From DASZCR01 sp964246705 (GTDB lineage Bacteria > Acidobacteriota > Blastocatellia > Pyrinomonadales > Pyrinomonadaceae): a stretch of 64,000 bases of DNA. Shown here one piece after another: positions 41,923-50,225 of the stretch. Made by a program: the position numbers and the translations under genes. The notes beneath the pieces were generated by a model. That model ran no database searches. It was given only the letters and a program-made list of their open reading frames with translations, and had not been told where the DNA came from. The stretch spans positions 1 to 64,000 of the forward strand of contig CAXTRQ010000001.1 in assembly GCA_964246705.1 (NCBI GenBank), given 5' to 3'. The stretch's first letter is position 1. Every line of letters begins with the position of its first letter.

Positions 41923-42630
41923 ATGAAACGCATTAACACTATCGCCGCAACTCTGCGCACATTCTCACTCGTCATGATAATGCTACTGCCGCTCGCCCTT
42001 CCGGCAGCGGCGGTTGCGTCATCGCCCGACAACAACTCCGGCGCGAGCGCCGCGCGGCGACAAACGCGCGGTACGCGCCAGAGGACGAAGAAGCCGCGCC
42101 GCACGTCAGGCGCGGCGACGCAAGCTGCTGCGACACCTACGCCCACGTCCGAAGACGCGACGGCTGGAAACGGCGCGCGCGTTGGCAAGCTAATTGTCGA
42201 GGAAATCAAGGAAGCGCGGCTCGCCCAACTTTTGGAGCCTTTGCCCACGCAACCCCGCCCGCTCCTCGTCAACTTTTGGGCGACGTGGTGCGAGCCGTGT
42301 CGCAAAGAGTTTCCCGATCTCGTCCGCGTCGACAAGGAATTTCACCCGCGCGGTCTTGAGTTCATCACCGTCTCGCTCGACGACATCTCGGAGATTGCGT
42401 CCGGCGTCCCGCAATTCCTGCGCGAGATGCGCGCGACGCGTATGCCCGCCTTTCTCCTGAATGCCGACGATCCTGAGACGGCCATCATCGGCGTGGATAG
42501 AAGCTGGCGCGGCGAACTGCCCGCAACCTTTCTCTACGACCGCAACGGCAAACTCGTCTTCAGCCACAAGGGTCGCATCAACGCCGAAGAACTTCGCACG
42601 CGGTTAAAAGCAGTGATGAATGACAAGTAA
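41923..42630 (+). CDS. Exported TlpA-like thioredoxin
   Basis: 235 residues. A signal peptide (VMIMLLPLALPAAAVA) is followed by a basic, Arg/Thr/Ala-rich linker up to about residue 100, then a thioredoxin fold with the CEPC motif in NFWATWCEPCRKEFPDLVRV and cis-Pro in ELPATFLYDRNGK. It likely reduces disulfides or transfers electrons in the envelope, perhaps for cytochrome or the neighbouring redoxin. The two redox genes look like a small operon. Confidence 0.88.
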   Translation: MKRINTIAATLRTFSLVMIMLLPLALPAAAVASSPDNNSGASAARRQTRGTRQRTKKPRRTSGAATQAAATPTPTSEDATAGNGARVGKLIVEEIKEARLAQLLEPLPTQPRPLLVNFWATWCEPCRKEFPDLVRVDKEFHPRGLEFITVSLDDISEIASGVPQFLREMRATRMPAFLLNADDPETAIIGVDRSWRGELPATFLYDRNGKLVFSHKGRINAEELRTRLKAVMNDK

Positions 42631-42728
42631 CTGAGTGACGAGCAAAACCGGGAACAGTTTTTAGTTTTTAGTTTTCAGTGATAAGTGATGAGAGCGAAGC
42701 TGTCTTTAACTTGTCACTCGCCACTTCA
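42607..42728. repeat. Uninterrupted copy of the paired repeat cassette
   Basis: This cassette contains the 31-base block at 42681-42711 that is the exact reverse complement of 22798-22828. It also has the GTGACGAG and TTTTTAGTTTTCAGT words in the corresponding order. It lacks the 102-base hairpin present in the other copy. It lies between the TlpA-like gene and purL. Confidence 0.8.
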
Positions 42729-42732
42729 ACTT

Positions 42733-45135
42733 ATGGATTCATTCACACCTGACGTTATCGCGGCGCACAATCTGACGGGCGAAGAATACGCGCGCATCCG
42801 TGAATTGATGGGGCGCGAGCCGTCGTTTGTCGAACTCGGTATCTTCTCGGTGATGTGGTCGGAGCACTGTTCGTATAAGTCTTCGCGCATCCATTTGAAG
42901 AGATTGCCGACAGCGGGCGAGCGCGTCATCGTGCCGCCGGGAGAAAACGCCGGAGTAGTGGATTTGGGCGAGGGCTGGTGCGCGGCCTTTAAGGTCGAAT
43001 CGCACAATCATCCTTCATTCATCGAGCCGTTTCAGGGGGCGGCGACCGGCGTCGGCGGCATCCTGCGCGACATCTTCACGATGGGCGCGCGTCCCGTCGC
43101 GGCGATGAACTCCTTACGCTTCGGCACACTTGACGACGAGCGCCACGGGCGGCGCAATCGCTCTCTGCTCGCGGGAGTCGTCGCCGGTATCGCGCATTAC
43201 GGAAACGCGTTCGGCGTCCCGACCATCGGCGGCGAAGTCGCGTTCGAGGATACCTACGCACAGAATCCGCTCGTCAACGCCTTCGCGCTCGGACTCGTCA
43301 GGCACGACCAAATATTTTTCGGCAAGGCCACAGGCGTCGGGAATCCAGTCCTCTACGTCGGCGCGAAGACCGGCAGAGACGGCATTCACGGCGCGACGAT
43401 GGCCTCTGCGGAGTTTGACAGAGAAGCTCTGGAGAAACGCCCGACCGTGCAGGTCGGCGACCCGTTCCTTGAAAAACTGCTGCTCGAAGCCTGCCTCGAA
43501 GCGATGCGGAGCGGCGCGGTCGCAGGCATTCAGGACATGGGCGCGGCGGGTCTGACATCCTCTTCATGCGAGATGGCGGCGCGCGCCGGAACCGGCATCG
43601 AATTAGACCTGACGCTCGTGCCGCAACGCGAGCAGAACATGACGGCTTACGAAATCATGCTCTCGGAATCGCAGGAGCGCATGCTGATCGTCGCGCATCG
43701 AGGGCGCGAGCGGCAAGTCGTGGACATCTTCAAGAAATGGGATTTGGATGCCGTCGTCATCGGGCAGGTCACGGACACCGGCAACGTCGTCGTCAAACAT
43801 CGAGGCGAGCGGCTGGCGGAGATTCCGAGCAAGTTTTTGACCGACGAAGCTCCCCTCTACGAGCGACCGATGAAAAGCATGGCGGATAGCCGAAGGCGGA
43901 AGGCGGAAGAAGATAGTGCTGAATCCCCTTCGCATATTGTTGCGGCATCGGACAGCGCGTCGCTGAGCGAGACGCTCAATGCTTCGATCGTGAATGCGGA
44001 GGAACTCGATCAAGTTCTCGAAGCGCCGAGCACAGTTGTTTCCGACGCGAGCGAGGATGACAACGAATCGCTGCGGCGTCTGCTCTCTGCGCCGAACATC
44101 GCGTCCAAAGAATGGGTCTATCGCCAATACGATCATATGGTACGGACGAACACGGCGGTGCTGCCGGGCGCGGATGCGGCGGTTGTGCGTATTAAGGAGA
44201 CGCGCCGCGCACTGGCGATGTGTCTCGACGGTAACGGTCGTTACTGCGCGGTGAACCCGCGCGAGGGCGCGAAGTTGATTGTTGCCGAAGCGGCGCGCAA
44301 TGTTGTCTGCGTCGGCGCGCGCCCCATCGCCATCACGAATTGCCTGAACTTCGCTTCGCCGGAGCGACCGGAAGTGATGTGGGCTTTCTCGGAAGTAATT
44401 GACGGTATGGCGGAGGCTTGCCGCGCCTTTGAGACGCCGGTCGTCTCCGGCAACGTCTCCTTCTACAACGAGACGGAAGGGCGCGGCATTTATCCGACCC
44501 CGGTGATCGGCATGGTCGGCCTCATCGAAGACGTGCGCCGCATCGTCCAGCCCGGATTCAAACAGGCACTCCACATCATCGCACTGCTCGGCGAGACGGG
44601 CGGAGACCTCTCGGTTAGCGAATACGCGGCGACGATTCAAGGCCGCAGTGTCGAAGAAATGCGGAGAGACGGAGCGACCGTGCCGCGCCTCGACCTCGAA
44701 CGCGAGCGCGCAGTGCAATCGGCAGCCCTCCGCGCCGCAGAGGAAGGCTTGCTCGCCTCGGCGCATGATTGTTCCGACGGCGGCCTCGCCGTCGCGCTCG
44801 CCGAGTCGTGTTTCTCGACGCTCACACGACAGGCCAGAGGCGCGGAGGTCAACATGACAAGCGCGCTCACGCCAACCGCCGAACTTTTCGGCGAGACGCC
44901 GTCGCGCATCATCGTCAGCTTCGACGAAGCGGCGCGCACGCGCGTCGAAGAGATTGCCGCGCGCATGAACTGCCCATTGCAAATCATCGGGCGCACGACG
45001 CACGAGCGCAGGCTTCGTATCGCCGTCAACACACAGGAGCGCATCGCGCTCGACATCCGCGAACTCGAAACACAGTGGCGCACTTCGCTCGGCGAAAAGT
45101 TGCAAGCGGAAGTTATGGTCGCCGCAGGCGAGTGA
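42733..45135 (+). CDS. purL: Phosphoribosylformylglycinamidine synthase, small PurL form, with linker insertion
   Basis: 800 residues from the ATG at 42733; the frame is open 16 codons upstream but this part comes from a repeat cassette. PurL makes FGAM from FGAR, ammonia and ATP, with PurS and PurQ. Landmarks are FSVMWSEHCSYKSSR near residue 35, the ATP-binding KVESHNHPSFIEPFQGAATG, GAAGLTSSSCEMAARAG, and the second-half SDGGLAVALAES. Between the two halves, a Ser/Glu-rich linker of about 65 residues (from about residue 380, SMADSRRRKAEEDSAESPSH) is longer than I recall for this family. Its DNA contains a GGCGGAAG-type repeat word. Confidence 0.95.
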   Translation: MDSFTPDVIAAHNLTGEEYARIRELMGREPSFVELGIFSVMWSEHCSYKSSRIHLKRLPTAGERVIVPPGENAGVVDLGEGWCAAFKVESHNHPSFIEPFQGAATGVGGILRDIFTMGARPVAAMNSLRFGTLDDERHGRRNRSLLAGVVAGIAHYGNAFGVPTIGGEVAFEDTYAQNPLVNAFALGLVRHDQIFFGKATGVGNPVLYVGAKTGRDGIHGATMASAEFDREALEKRPTVQVGDPFLEKLLLEACLEAMRSGAVAGIQDMGAAGLTSSSCEMAARAGTGIELDLTLVPQREQNMTAYEIMLSESQERMLIVAHRGRERQVVDIFKKWDLDAVVIGQVTDTGNVVVKHRGERLAEIPSKFLTDEAPLYERPMKSMADSRRRKAEEDSAESPSHIVAASDSASLSETLNASIVNAEELDQVLEAPSTVVSDASEDDNESLRRLLSAPNIASKEWVYRQYDHMVRTNTAVLPGADAAVVRIKETRRALAMCLDGNGRYCAVNPREGAKLIVAEAARNVVCVGARPIAITNCLNFASPERPEVMWAFSEVIDGMAEACRAFETPVVSGNVSFYNETEGRGIYPTPVIGMVGLIEDVRRIVQPGFKQALHIIALLGETGGDLSVSEYAATIQGRSVEEMRRDGATVPRLDLERERAVQSAALRAAEEGLLASAHDCSDGGLAVALAESCFSTLTRQARGAEVNMTSALTPTAELFGETPSRIIVSFDEAARTRVEEIAARMNCPLQIIGRTTHERRLRIAVNTQERIALDIRELETQWRTSLGEKLQAEVMVAAGE

Positions 45136-45182
45136 GTTCAACTTCTTGAGAGCGGTCTTACAATCTCATGCCGCAAAGATTC

Positions 45183-45343
45183 ACCACCGCAGGCACACGG
45201 ACGATGCACAGAGAAGATGTAAGGATTTGAAATTCCAAATCTTGAAATCTGAAATTCTGCTTCGCGGCTTTGCGTCTTGGCGTGAAGCAGGCAAAGTTCT
45301 TTTCTCTGTGCCCAGCCGTATCCTGCGGTGTCTGCGGCGGTGA
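45183..45343. repeat. Long inverted repeat, CACCGCA family
   Basis: CACCACCGCAGG near 45183 and GATGCACAGAGAA (45203-45216) face TTCTCTGTGCCCAG and CCTGCGGTG near 45300-45343. A central GAAATTCCAAATCTTGAAATC and a CGCAAAGACGC-family arm lie inside. The dyad lies between purL and the aminotransferase gene. Confidence 0.8.
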
Positions 45344-45399
45344 AGATCAATAACTCCGCACGCTCGAACTGAAAGTGCAGAAGAGAGGCTCATGCTCGA

Positions 45400-46248
45400 A
45401 TGCACCACCGCGTCATCCTCAACAACCGAATGCTCGATGCGTCGAAGGCGCGCTTGCCCGCCAACACCTCCGCGACGCTGCACGGGCGCGGCGTCTTCAC
45501 GACGCTCGCCATCTATCAAGGCCAGCCCTTCCTCTGGCGCGAACACTGGACACGCCTGTGCGATCACGCCGCGCGCGCCGGAGTTGATGCGGGCGGATTC
45601 GATGAGGCGACGGTGCGAGCCGCGCTTGCGCGTCTTCTTGCCGTCAACAAGGTCGAGCGCGGGCGGGCGCGGATTACGATGCTGGCGCGCGCCGTGCGCG
45701 GCCTGTGGAAGATGGAGAGCGCGGACGGCCTCACGACCGATCTGCTGATAACGACGGGCGCGGCGCGGCCTTTCCCCGACGAAGGGCTGGCGCTCACCGT
45801 CTCGCCCTATCGCACGAACACGCTCTCGCCGCTCGCCGGAATCAAGAGCATCAACTTTCTCGAACGGATTCTTTCATGGGAGGAAGCGCGAGGGCGCGAT
45901 TTCGATGAAGCGGTGCGGATGAACGAGCGCGGTGAGGTCGTTTCGGCGACGCTCGCCAACATCTTTTGGGTCAAGAACAGCACGCTCCACACGCCTGCGC
46001 TCTCGACCGGCGCGCTCGCCGGGACGACACGCGCACGCGTCGTCGAACTCGCCGCAGAGATGTCAATCCCGGTCGTCGAGGGCGTCTACGACCTCGGCGA
46101 CCTCGGCGACGCCGACGAAATCTTTCTCACTTCCGCCGTCCTCGGCCTCGCCCTCATCTCGTCTTTCGACTATCACCGCTACGGCGTCCCGATGGCGAGC
46201 ATCGCCCTCCACCTACGCGAAGCGTTTCGTCAGCTAACGATTGCTTGA
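45400..46248 (+). CDS. Class IV aminotransferase, aminodeoxychorismate lyase-like
   Basis: 282 residues of fold type IV PLP enzymes. The PLP lysine is in LAGIKSINFLER (K near residue 150), with the preceding SPYRTNTLSPLAG and the downstream SATLANIFWVKNSTLHTPAL segments typical of PabC and branched-chain or D-amino acid aminotransferases. The KS-x-N-x-L/E pattern and the SGTLANIF-like block favour aminodeoxychorismate lyase (folate pathway, p-aminobenzoate formation) but do not prove it. No pabA or pabB gene is nearby. Confidence 0.8.
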   Translation: MHHRVILNNRMLDASKARLPANTSATLHGRGVFTTLAIYQGQPFLWREHWTRLCDHAARAGVDAGGFDEATVRAALARLLAVNKVERGRARITMLARAVRGLWKMESADGLTTDLLITTGAARPFPDEGLALTVSPYRTNTLSPLAGIKSINFLERILSWEEARGRDFDEAVRMNERGEVVSATLANIFWVKNSTLHTPALSTGALAGTTRARVVELAAEMSIPVVEGVYDLGDLGDADEIFLTSAVLGLALISSFDYHRYGVPMASIALHLREAFRQLTIA

Positions 46249-46369
46249 AGACCGGCTTGTTAAATCAGGGAAGGTTGAAGCGCACACACAGAAAAGTGGG
46301 GAGGGGTCAATTTTGAGTTGTAACATTGACGCCTTCTCACTCTGTCGTCCTTCGCGCCGGACAACCGGA

Positions 46370-48310
46370 TCAGTGCTCGCGCGTTGCGCCTTCGGGGAGG
46401 TTGCCCCGGTAAATCTCCGCGCCGGAGGCGACGAACTCCGCCGCCTTTTCGCGCATGCCTTCTTGGAGCGCCAACTGCTCGTCCAGTTCCTTCTGCGCCG
46501 CGTACTCGCGCACGTCCTGCGTGATTTTCATCGAGCAGAAATGCGGGCCGCACATGGAGCAGAAGTGCGCGAGTTTCGCGCCCTCCTGCGGCAGCGTCTC
46601 GTCGTGGTATTCGCGTGCAACTTCCGGGTCGAGCGAGAGGTTGAACTGGTCTTCCCAGCGAAACTCGAAGCGCGCTTTCGAGAGGGCGTTGTCTCTGAGT
46701 TGCGCGCCGGGATGACCTTTGGCGAGGTCTGCCGCGTGCGCCGCAATCTTGTAGGCAATCACGCCGTCTTTCACGTCCTGCTTATCTGGGAGTCCGAGGT
46801 GTTCTTTCGGCGTCACGTAGCAGAGCATGGCCGTGCCGAACCAGCCGATCATCGCCGCGCCGATAGCCGAGGTGATGTGGTCGTAGCCCGGCGCGATGTC
46901 TGTCGTCAGAGGCCCCAGCGTGTAGAACGGAGCTTCGTCGCACGTCTCAAGCTGCTTGGTCATGTTCTCTTTGACGAGATGCATCGGGACATGGCCGGGG
47001 CCTTCGATCATCACCTGACAGTCCAACTCCCAAGCGACCTTTGTCAACTCTCCGAGCGTATCGAGTTCAGCGAACTGTGCGGCGTCGTTGGCGTCGGCGA
47101 TGGAGCCGGGACGCAGCCCATCGCCTAAAGAGAAAGAGACATCATAGGCGCGCATGATTTCGCAGATTTCACGGAAGCGCGTGTAGAGAAAACTCTCCTC
47201 GTGATGCGCCAGACACCACTTCGCCATGATGGAGCCGCCGCGCGAGACGATGCCGGTCGTGCGCCGCGCCGTCAGAGGAATGTAAGGCAGGCGCACGCCC
47301 GCGTGAATCGTGAAATAATCAACGCCCTGCTCGGCCTGCTCTGTGAGCGTGTCACGATAGATTTCCCAAGTCAGTTCCTCCGCCTTGCCTCCGACCTTTT
47401 CCAACGCCTGATAAATCGGCACAGTGCCGATGGGCACGGGCGAATTGCGGAGAATCCATTCGCGCGTCGTGTGAATGTTCTTGCCCGTGGATAAATCCAT
47501 CACGGTGTCTGCGCCCCAACGGGTTGACCAGCGCATTTTCTCGACCTCTTCTTCGATGGAAGAAGCGACCGCTGAATTGCCGATGTTGGCATTAATCTTA
47601 ACGAGAAAGTTGCGGCCAATAATCATCGGCTCGGATTCAGGATGATTGATGTTAGCCGGAATGATGGCGCGACCGCGCGCCACTTCATCGCGCACAAATT
47701 CGGGCGTGACGTAAGACGGAATCGCCGCCCCGAAACTCTCGCCGCGATGTTGATGTTGGAGAGAACTGCGGTCATCGCTTGTCGCGTCGTGTGCCGCCTT
47801 GCGCCCCATATTCTCGCGAATCGCGACGAACTCCATCTCCGGTGTGATGATGCCTCGCTTGGCATAGTGCATCTGCGTCACGCATTGCCCGGGGCGCGCG
47901 CGAAGCGGCGCACGTCGGAGGCCCGGAAAAGGTTCGAGCCGTCCCTTGTTTCGATTCTTCGCAAATTCCGCCGCGCCTTCCGTCAGATACCCGTCGTCCT
48001 GCGGCAAGACTTCGCGCCCCTCATACTCTTGCGTATCACCGCGCGCGATAATCCACTCGCGCCTGAGTACCGGAAGCCCGTCGCGCACGTCGCAGCGCAC
48101 CGAGGGGTCGCCCCACGCGCCGCTCGTGTCGTAGACGCGCACGGCCTCGTTCTCCTCGACGCGCCCATCGAACTGCCGCGTCGGCTGCAAGCTGATTTCA
48201 CGAAAGGGGACGCGCACCTGCTGCGTCTCGCCTTCGATATAAACTCGGCGCGAGTTCGGAAGCTGCACTTCGCCGCTTTGCCGCTCGCTTTTCTCTTCTG
48301 TGTTGCTCAT
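46370..48310 (-). CDS. thiC: Phosphomethylpyrimidine synthase
   Basis: 646 residues from the ATG at 48310; the longer open frame upstream overlaps the riboswitch region and is rejected. ThiC is a radical SAM enzyme that rearranges AIR into HMP phosphate for thiamine synthesis. The C-terminal iron-sulfur motif is CSMCGPHFC (C-x2-C-x4-C), and the central block YFTIHAGVRLPYI, with SRGGSIMAKWCLAHHEESFL, is characteristic. The gene lies downstream of a TPP riboswitch, so it should be repressed by thiamine pyrophosphate. AIR is also an intermediate of the purine route encoded elsewhere in the window. Confidence 0.97.
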   Translation of the reverse strand: MSNTEEKSERQSGEVQLPNSRRVYIEGETQQVRVPFREISLQPTRQFDGRVEENEAVRVYDTSGAWGDPSVRCDVRDGLPVLRREWIIARGDTQEYEGREVLPQDDGYLTEGAAEFAKNRNKGRLEPFPGLRRAPLRARPGQCVTQMHYAKRGIITPEMEFVAIRENMGRKAAHDATSDDRSSLQHQHRGESFGAAIPSYVTPEFVRDEVARGRAIIPANINHPESEPMIIGRNFLVKINANIGNSAVASSIEEEVEKMRWSTRWGADTVMDLSTGKNIHTTREWILRNSPVPIGTVPIYQALEKVGGKAEELTWEIYRDTLTEQAEQGVDYFTIHAGVRLPYIPLTARRTTGIVSRGGSIMAKWCLAHHEESFLYTRFREICEIMRAYDVSFSLGDGLRPGSIADANDAAQFAELDTLGELTKVAWELDCQVMIEGPGHVPMHLVKENMTKQLETCDEAPFYTLGPLTTDIAPGYDHITSAIGAAMIGWFGTAMLCYVTPKEHLGLPDKQDVKDGVIAYKIAAHAADLAKGHPGAQLRDNALSKARFEFRWEDQFNLSLDPEVAREYHDETLPQEGAKLAHFCSMCGPHFCSMKITQDVREYAAQKELDEQLALQEGMREKAAEFVASGAEIYRGNLPEGATREH

Positions 48311-48366
48311 CAAACTTGCTCGCTTTCTTGTGACCCGTTCAACGAGAACCGGCCTGAATGAGAAAC

Positions 48367-48395
48367 CGTTCCACGCGCGGAAGGCATGGAACGGT
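48367..48395 (-). terminator. Expression-platform hairpin after the TPP riboswitch
   Basis: On the minus strand CCGTTCCA pairs with TGGAACGG across a GC-rich loop, followed by TTTCTC. It lies between the TPP aptamer and the thiC start. Such a hairpin could stop transcription when TPP is bound. The T-run is short, so control of translation is also possible. Confidence 0.5.
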
Positions 48396-48400
48396 CTTCG

Positions 48401-48497
48401 CTTGCCTCCCTTCGACGGTATTAACCGTATCAGGTTCAAAGGGTCTCACCCGCATCGGTGACTCTCAGCCTCGTTTCCAGCCCGAAGCTCCCCCGTT
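48401..48497 (-). promoter_or_regulatory. TPP riboswitch (THI element)
   Basis: The minus strand shows the conserved order of blocks: GGGGGAGCTTCGGGCTGG, then GCTGAGAGTCACC, then GACCCTTTGAACCTGATACG, then GGTTAATACCGTCGAAGGGA. The CTGAGA and CTTTGAACCTGAT segments bind pyrimidine and pyrophosphate in known TPP riboswitches. It lies about 90 bases upstream of thiC, which it should control. Confidence 0.95.
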
Positions 48498-48550
48498 AAC
48501 TTTTCTGCTTATCAAAAAATTGTGACTGGCGGCGCGGCGCTCTTGTTTAT

Positions 48551-49096
48551 CTATTCGACAAACAACTCATCAACCGGCATTCGCCAACCCGGCACAGCAG
48601 GCTCGGCCTCGGCGACTTCACCCCGGCGATAAACCTGCGGGCGCTCGGTGTCGCTTGCCCGATAGACGCGCACGACCGTCTCGCTCAACAAATCAACGTC
48701 CCACACGACCTGCGTCCCTGCCGCGAAATATTCAGCCCGCTTCGATGCTATCTCCCTCTCAGCCTTCGGGCCGTAGTCACCCTCACTCCGCACCTCGACG
48801 GCGAAGACCGGCACGCCCTCGAAAAACTTCATCGTGATCTCGCCCGCATAAAAAGCGGCGTCAGGACTAAATGATTTACGGCGCGGTAAATTGACAGTGA
48901 AAGCGGCGTTGTCGCCGACGGCATGACCTGTTTTTGTGCGGCGCGCATATTCACGCAGAGAAAAGGTTATTTCAAGTGCAGCGTAATTAAGCTGACCTCC
49001 GGTTGGTGACATCAGCACAATCTCTCCATTGGCGAGTTCGGCCTTGCCTTTAACTTTGTAAAGGTCTTCAATGGTGGCTTCAGTCTTGGTGCTCAT
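48551..49096 (-). CDS. Uma2-family (DUF820) nuclease-fold protein
   Basis: 181 residues from the ATG at 49096, with GAGGT about 10 bases upstream; an ATG at 49121-49123 directly after the moaA stop is an alternative. The PD-(D/E)XK-like core is seen in KSFSPDAAFYAGEITMKFF, FAVEVRSEGDYGPKAEREIA and AGTQVVWDVDLLSETVVRVY. These give the metal-binding Asp and Glu-x-Lys-like positions, with R replacing K in EVRSEGD. The family is widespread and of uncertain role. The gene may be cotranscribed with moaA, which ends 28 bases away. Confidence 0.85.
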   Translation of the reverse strand: MSTKTEATIEDLYKVKGKAELANGEIVLMSPTGGQLNYAALEITFSLREYARRTKTGHAVGDNAAFTVNLPRRKSFSPDAAFYAGEITMKFFEGVPVFAVEVRSEGDYGPKAEREIASKRAEYFAAGTQVVWDVDLLSETVVRVYRASDTERPQVYRRGEVAEAEPAVPGWRMPVDELFVE

Positions 49097-49123
49097 CCCA
49101 ACTACCTCACGCGTGAATCTCAT

Positions 49124-50122
49124 TTATCCGCCAATCAAGCTCATCGTCCGCGCGGGCTGCTCAAAGATGTCATCGTTAATGTAATGGCGCGGCTCTTTCT
49201 TCAAGACGACGCTGCGGATGTAATCAACAACTTCGGCGCGCGGCGCGCCGCTACGAATGACATCGCGTAGAGAGTGCTCGACTTTGGAGAACAGGCAGGT
49301 GCGAATTTGCCCGTCCGCCGTCAGACGAATGCGCGAGCACGCGCCGCAGAAGGGTTCTGTGACGGGCGCGATGATGCCGATCTCGCCGGGCGCGCCGTCG
49401 GCGAAACGATAACGCGTGGCCGTCTCCGAACCGCGCTCCGTGCGCTTGGCGACGAGCAGAAACCGCTCGTTGATCGCCGCGCGAATCTCCGCTCCCGACA
49501 CGACCATCTCGTGCGACCATTCATGCCCCGAATCCAGCGGCATGAACTCGATGAAGCGCATCGAGACGCCGTGCTCGCGCGCGAAGGCCGCCATATCCGC
49601 GACCTCCTCTTCATTGTGCCCGCGCACAATCACGGCGTTGATTTTAACAGGCGCTAACCCGACGCGCCGGGCGGCGCGAATGCCTTCGATAACGCGGTCG
49701 AGCGCATCCACGCCCGTCATCCTCTTGAAGACATCGCGCTTCAGACTATCAATGCTGACCGTGATGCGTTGGAGTCCCGCCGCTTTTAATCCGGCGGCGC
49801 GCTCCGCCAGATTGTAACCGTTCGTCGTCAGCGCCAGATCGTCGAGTCCCTCGATACGCGCCAGCTTCGAGACGAGCGTTTCGATGTCGCGCCTGAGCAT
49901 CGGCTCGCCGCCCGTGAGTCGCACCTTCTCGATGCCGAGCGAGACGAAGATGGCGGTCGCGCATTCGATCTCTTCATACGAGAGCATCTGCTCTTTCGGC
50001 GCGGCGGGCGGCTCGCCATGCGGCAGGCAATAGAAGCACCTGAAATTACACCTATCCGTCACCGATACGCGCAGGTCGCGTATCGGACGCCCGTATGAAT
50101 CTTTGAGTAAAGCTGTGTCCAC
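49124..50122 (-). CDS. moaA: GTP 3',8-cyclase MoaA
   Basis: 332 residues. This radical SAM enzyme starts molybdopterin synthesis from GTP. The N-terminal cluster motif is CNFRCFYC (CxxxCxxC), the C-terminal cluster motif is FCGACSRIRLTADGQIRTCL, and the protein ends in the conserved GG. The cofactor made by the pathway would be needed by the sulfite-oxidase-like protein at 18680-19360. No other moa or moe genes are present in the window. The gene lies upstream of the Uma2 gene. Confidence 0.95.
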   Translation of the reverse strand: MDTALLKDSYGRPIRDLRVSVTDRCNFRCFYCLPHGEPPAAPKEQMLSYEEIECATAIFVSLGIEKVRLTGGEPMLRRDIETLVSKLARIEGLDDLALTTNGYNLAERAAGLKAAGLQRITVSIDSLKRDVFKRMTGVDALDRVIEGIRAARRVGLAPVKINAVIVRGHNEEEVADMAAFAREHGVSMRFIEFMPLDSGHEWSHEMVVSGAEIRAAINERFLLVAKRTERGSETATRYRFADGAPGEIGIIAPVTEPFCGACSRIRLTADGQIRTCLFSKVEHSLRDVIRSGAPRAEVVDYIRSVVLKKEPRHYINDDIFEQPARTMSLIGG

Positions 50123-50225
50123 TATTTCTGTTCTTTATTGAAAGCTGTCGGCAGCGAGTTTGTTAATCATCATCATACGCTGCTCGACTCGGGCGAGCAA
50201 AGCAGTCAGCCCGCGCGCGCCAATT

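Noticed and set aside
43603..45141. A 512-codon open frame on the minus strand
   Set aside because: It is antisense to purL, contains no domain, has a very Arg/Ala/His-rich translation, and arises from the GC-rich third positions of purL.
47642..48361. A long open frame antisense to thiC
   Set aside because: No family, Arg-rich composition and complete overlap with thiC and its riboswitch leader mark it as a shadow.
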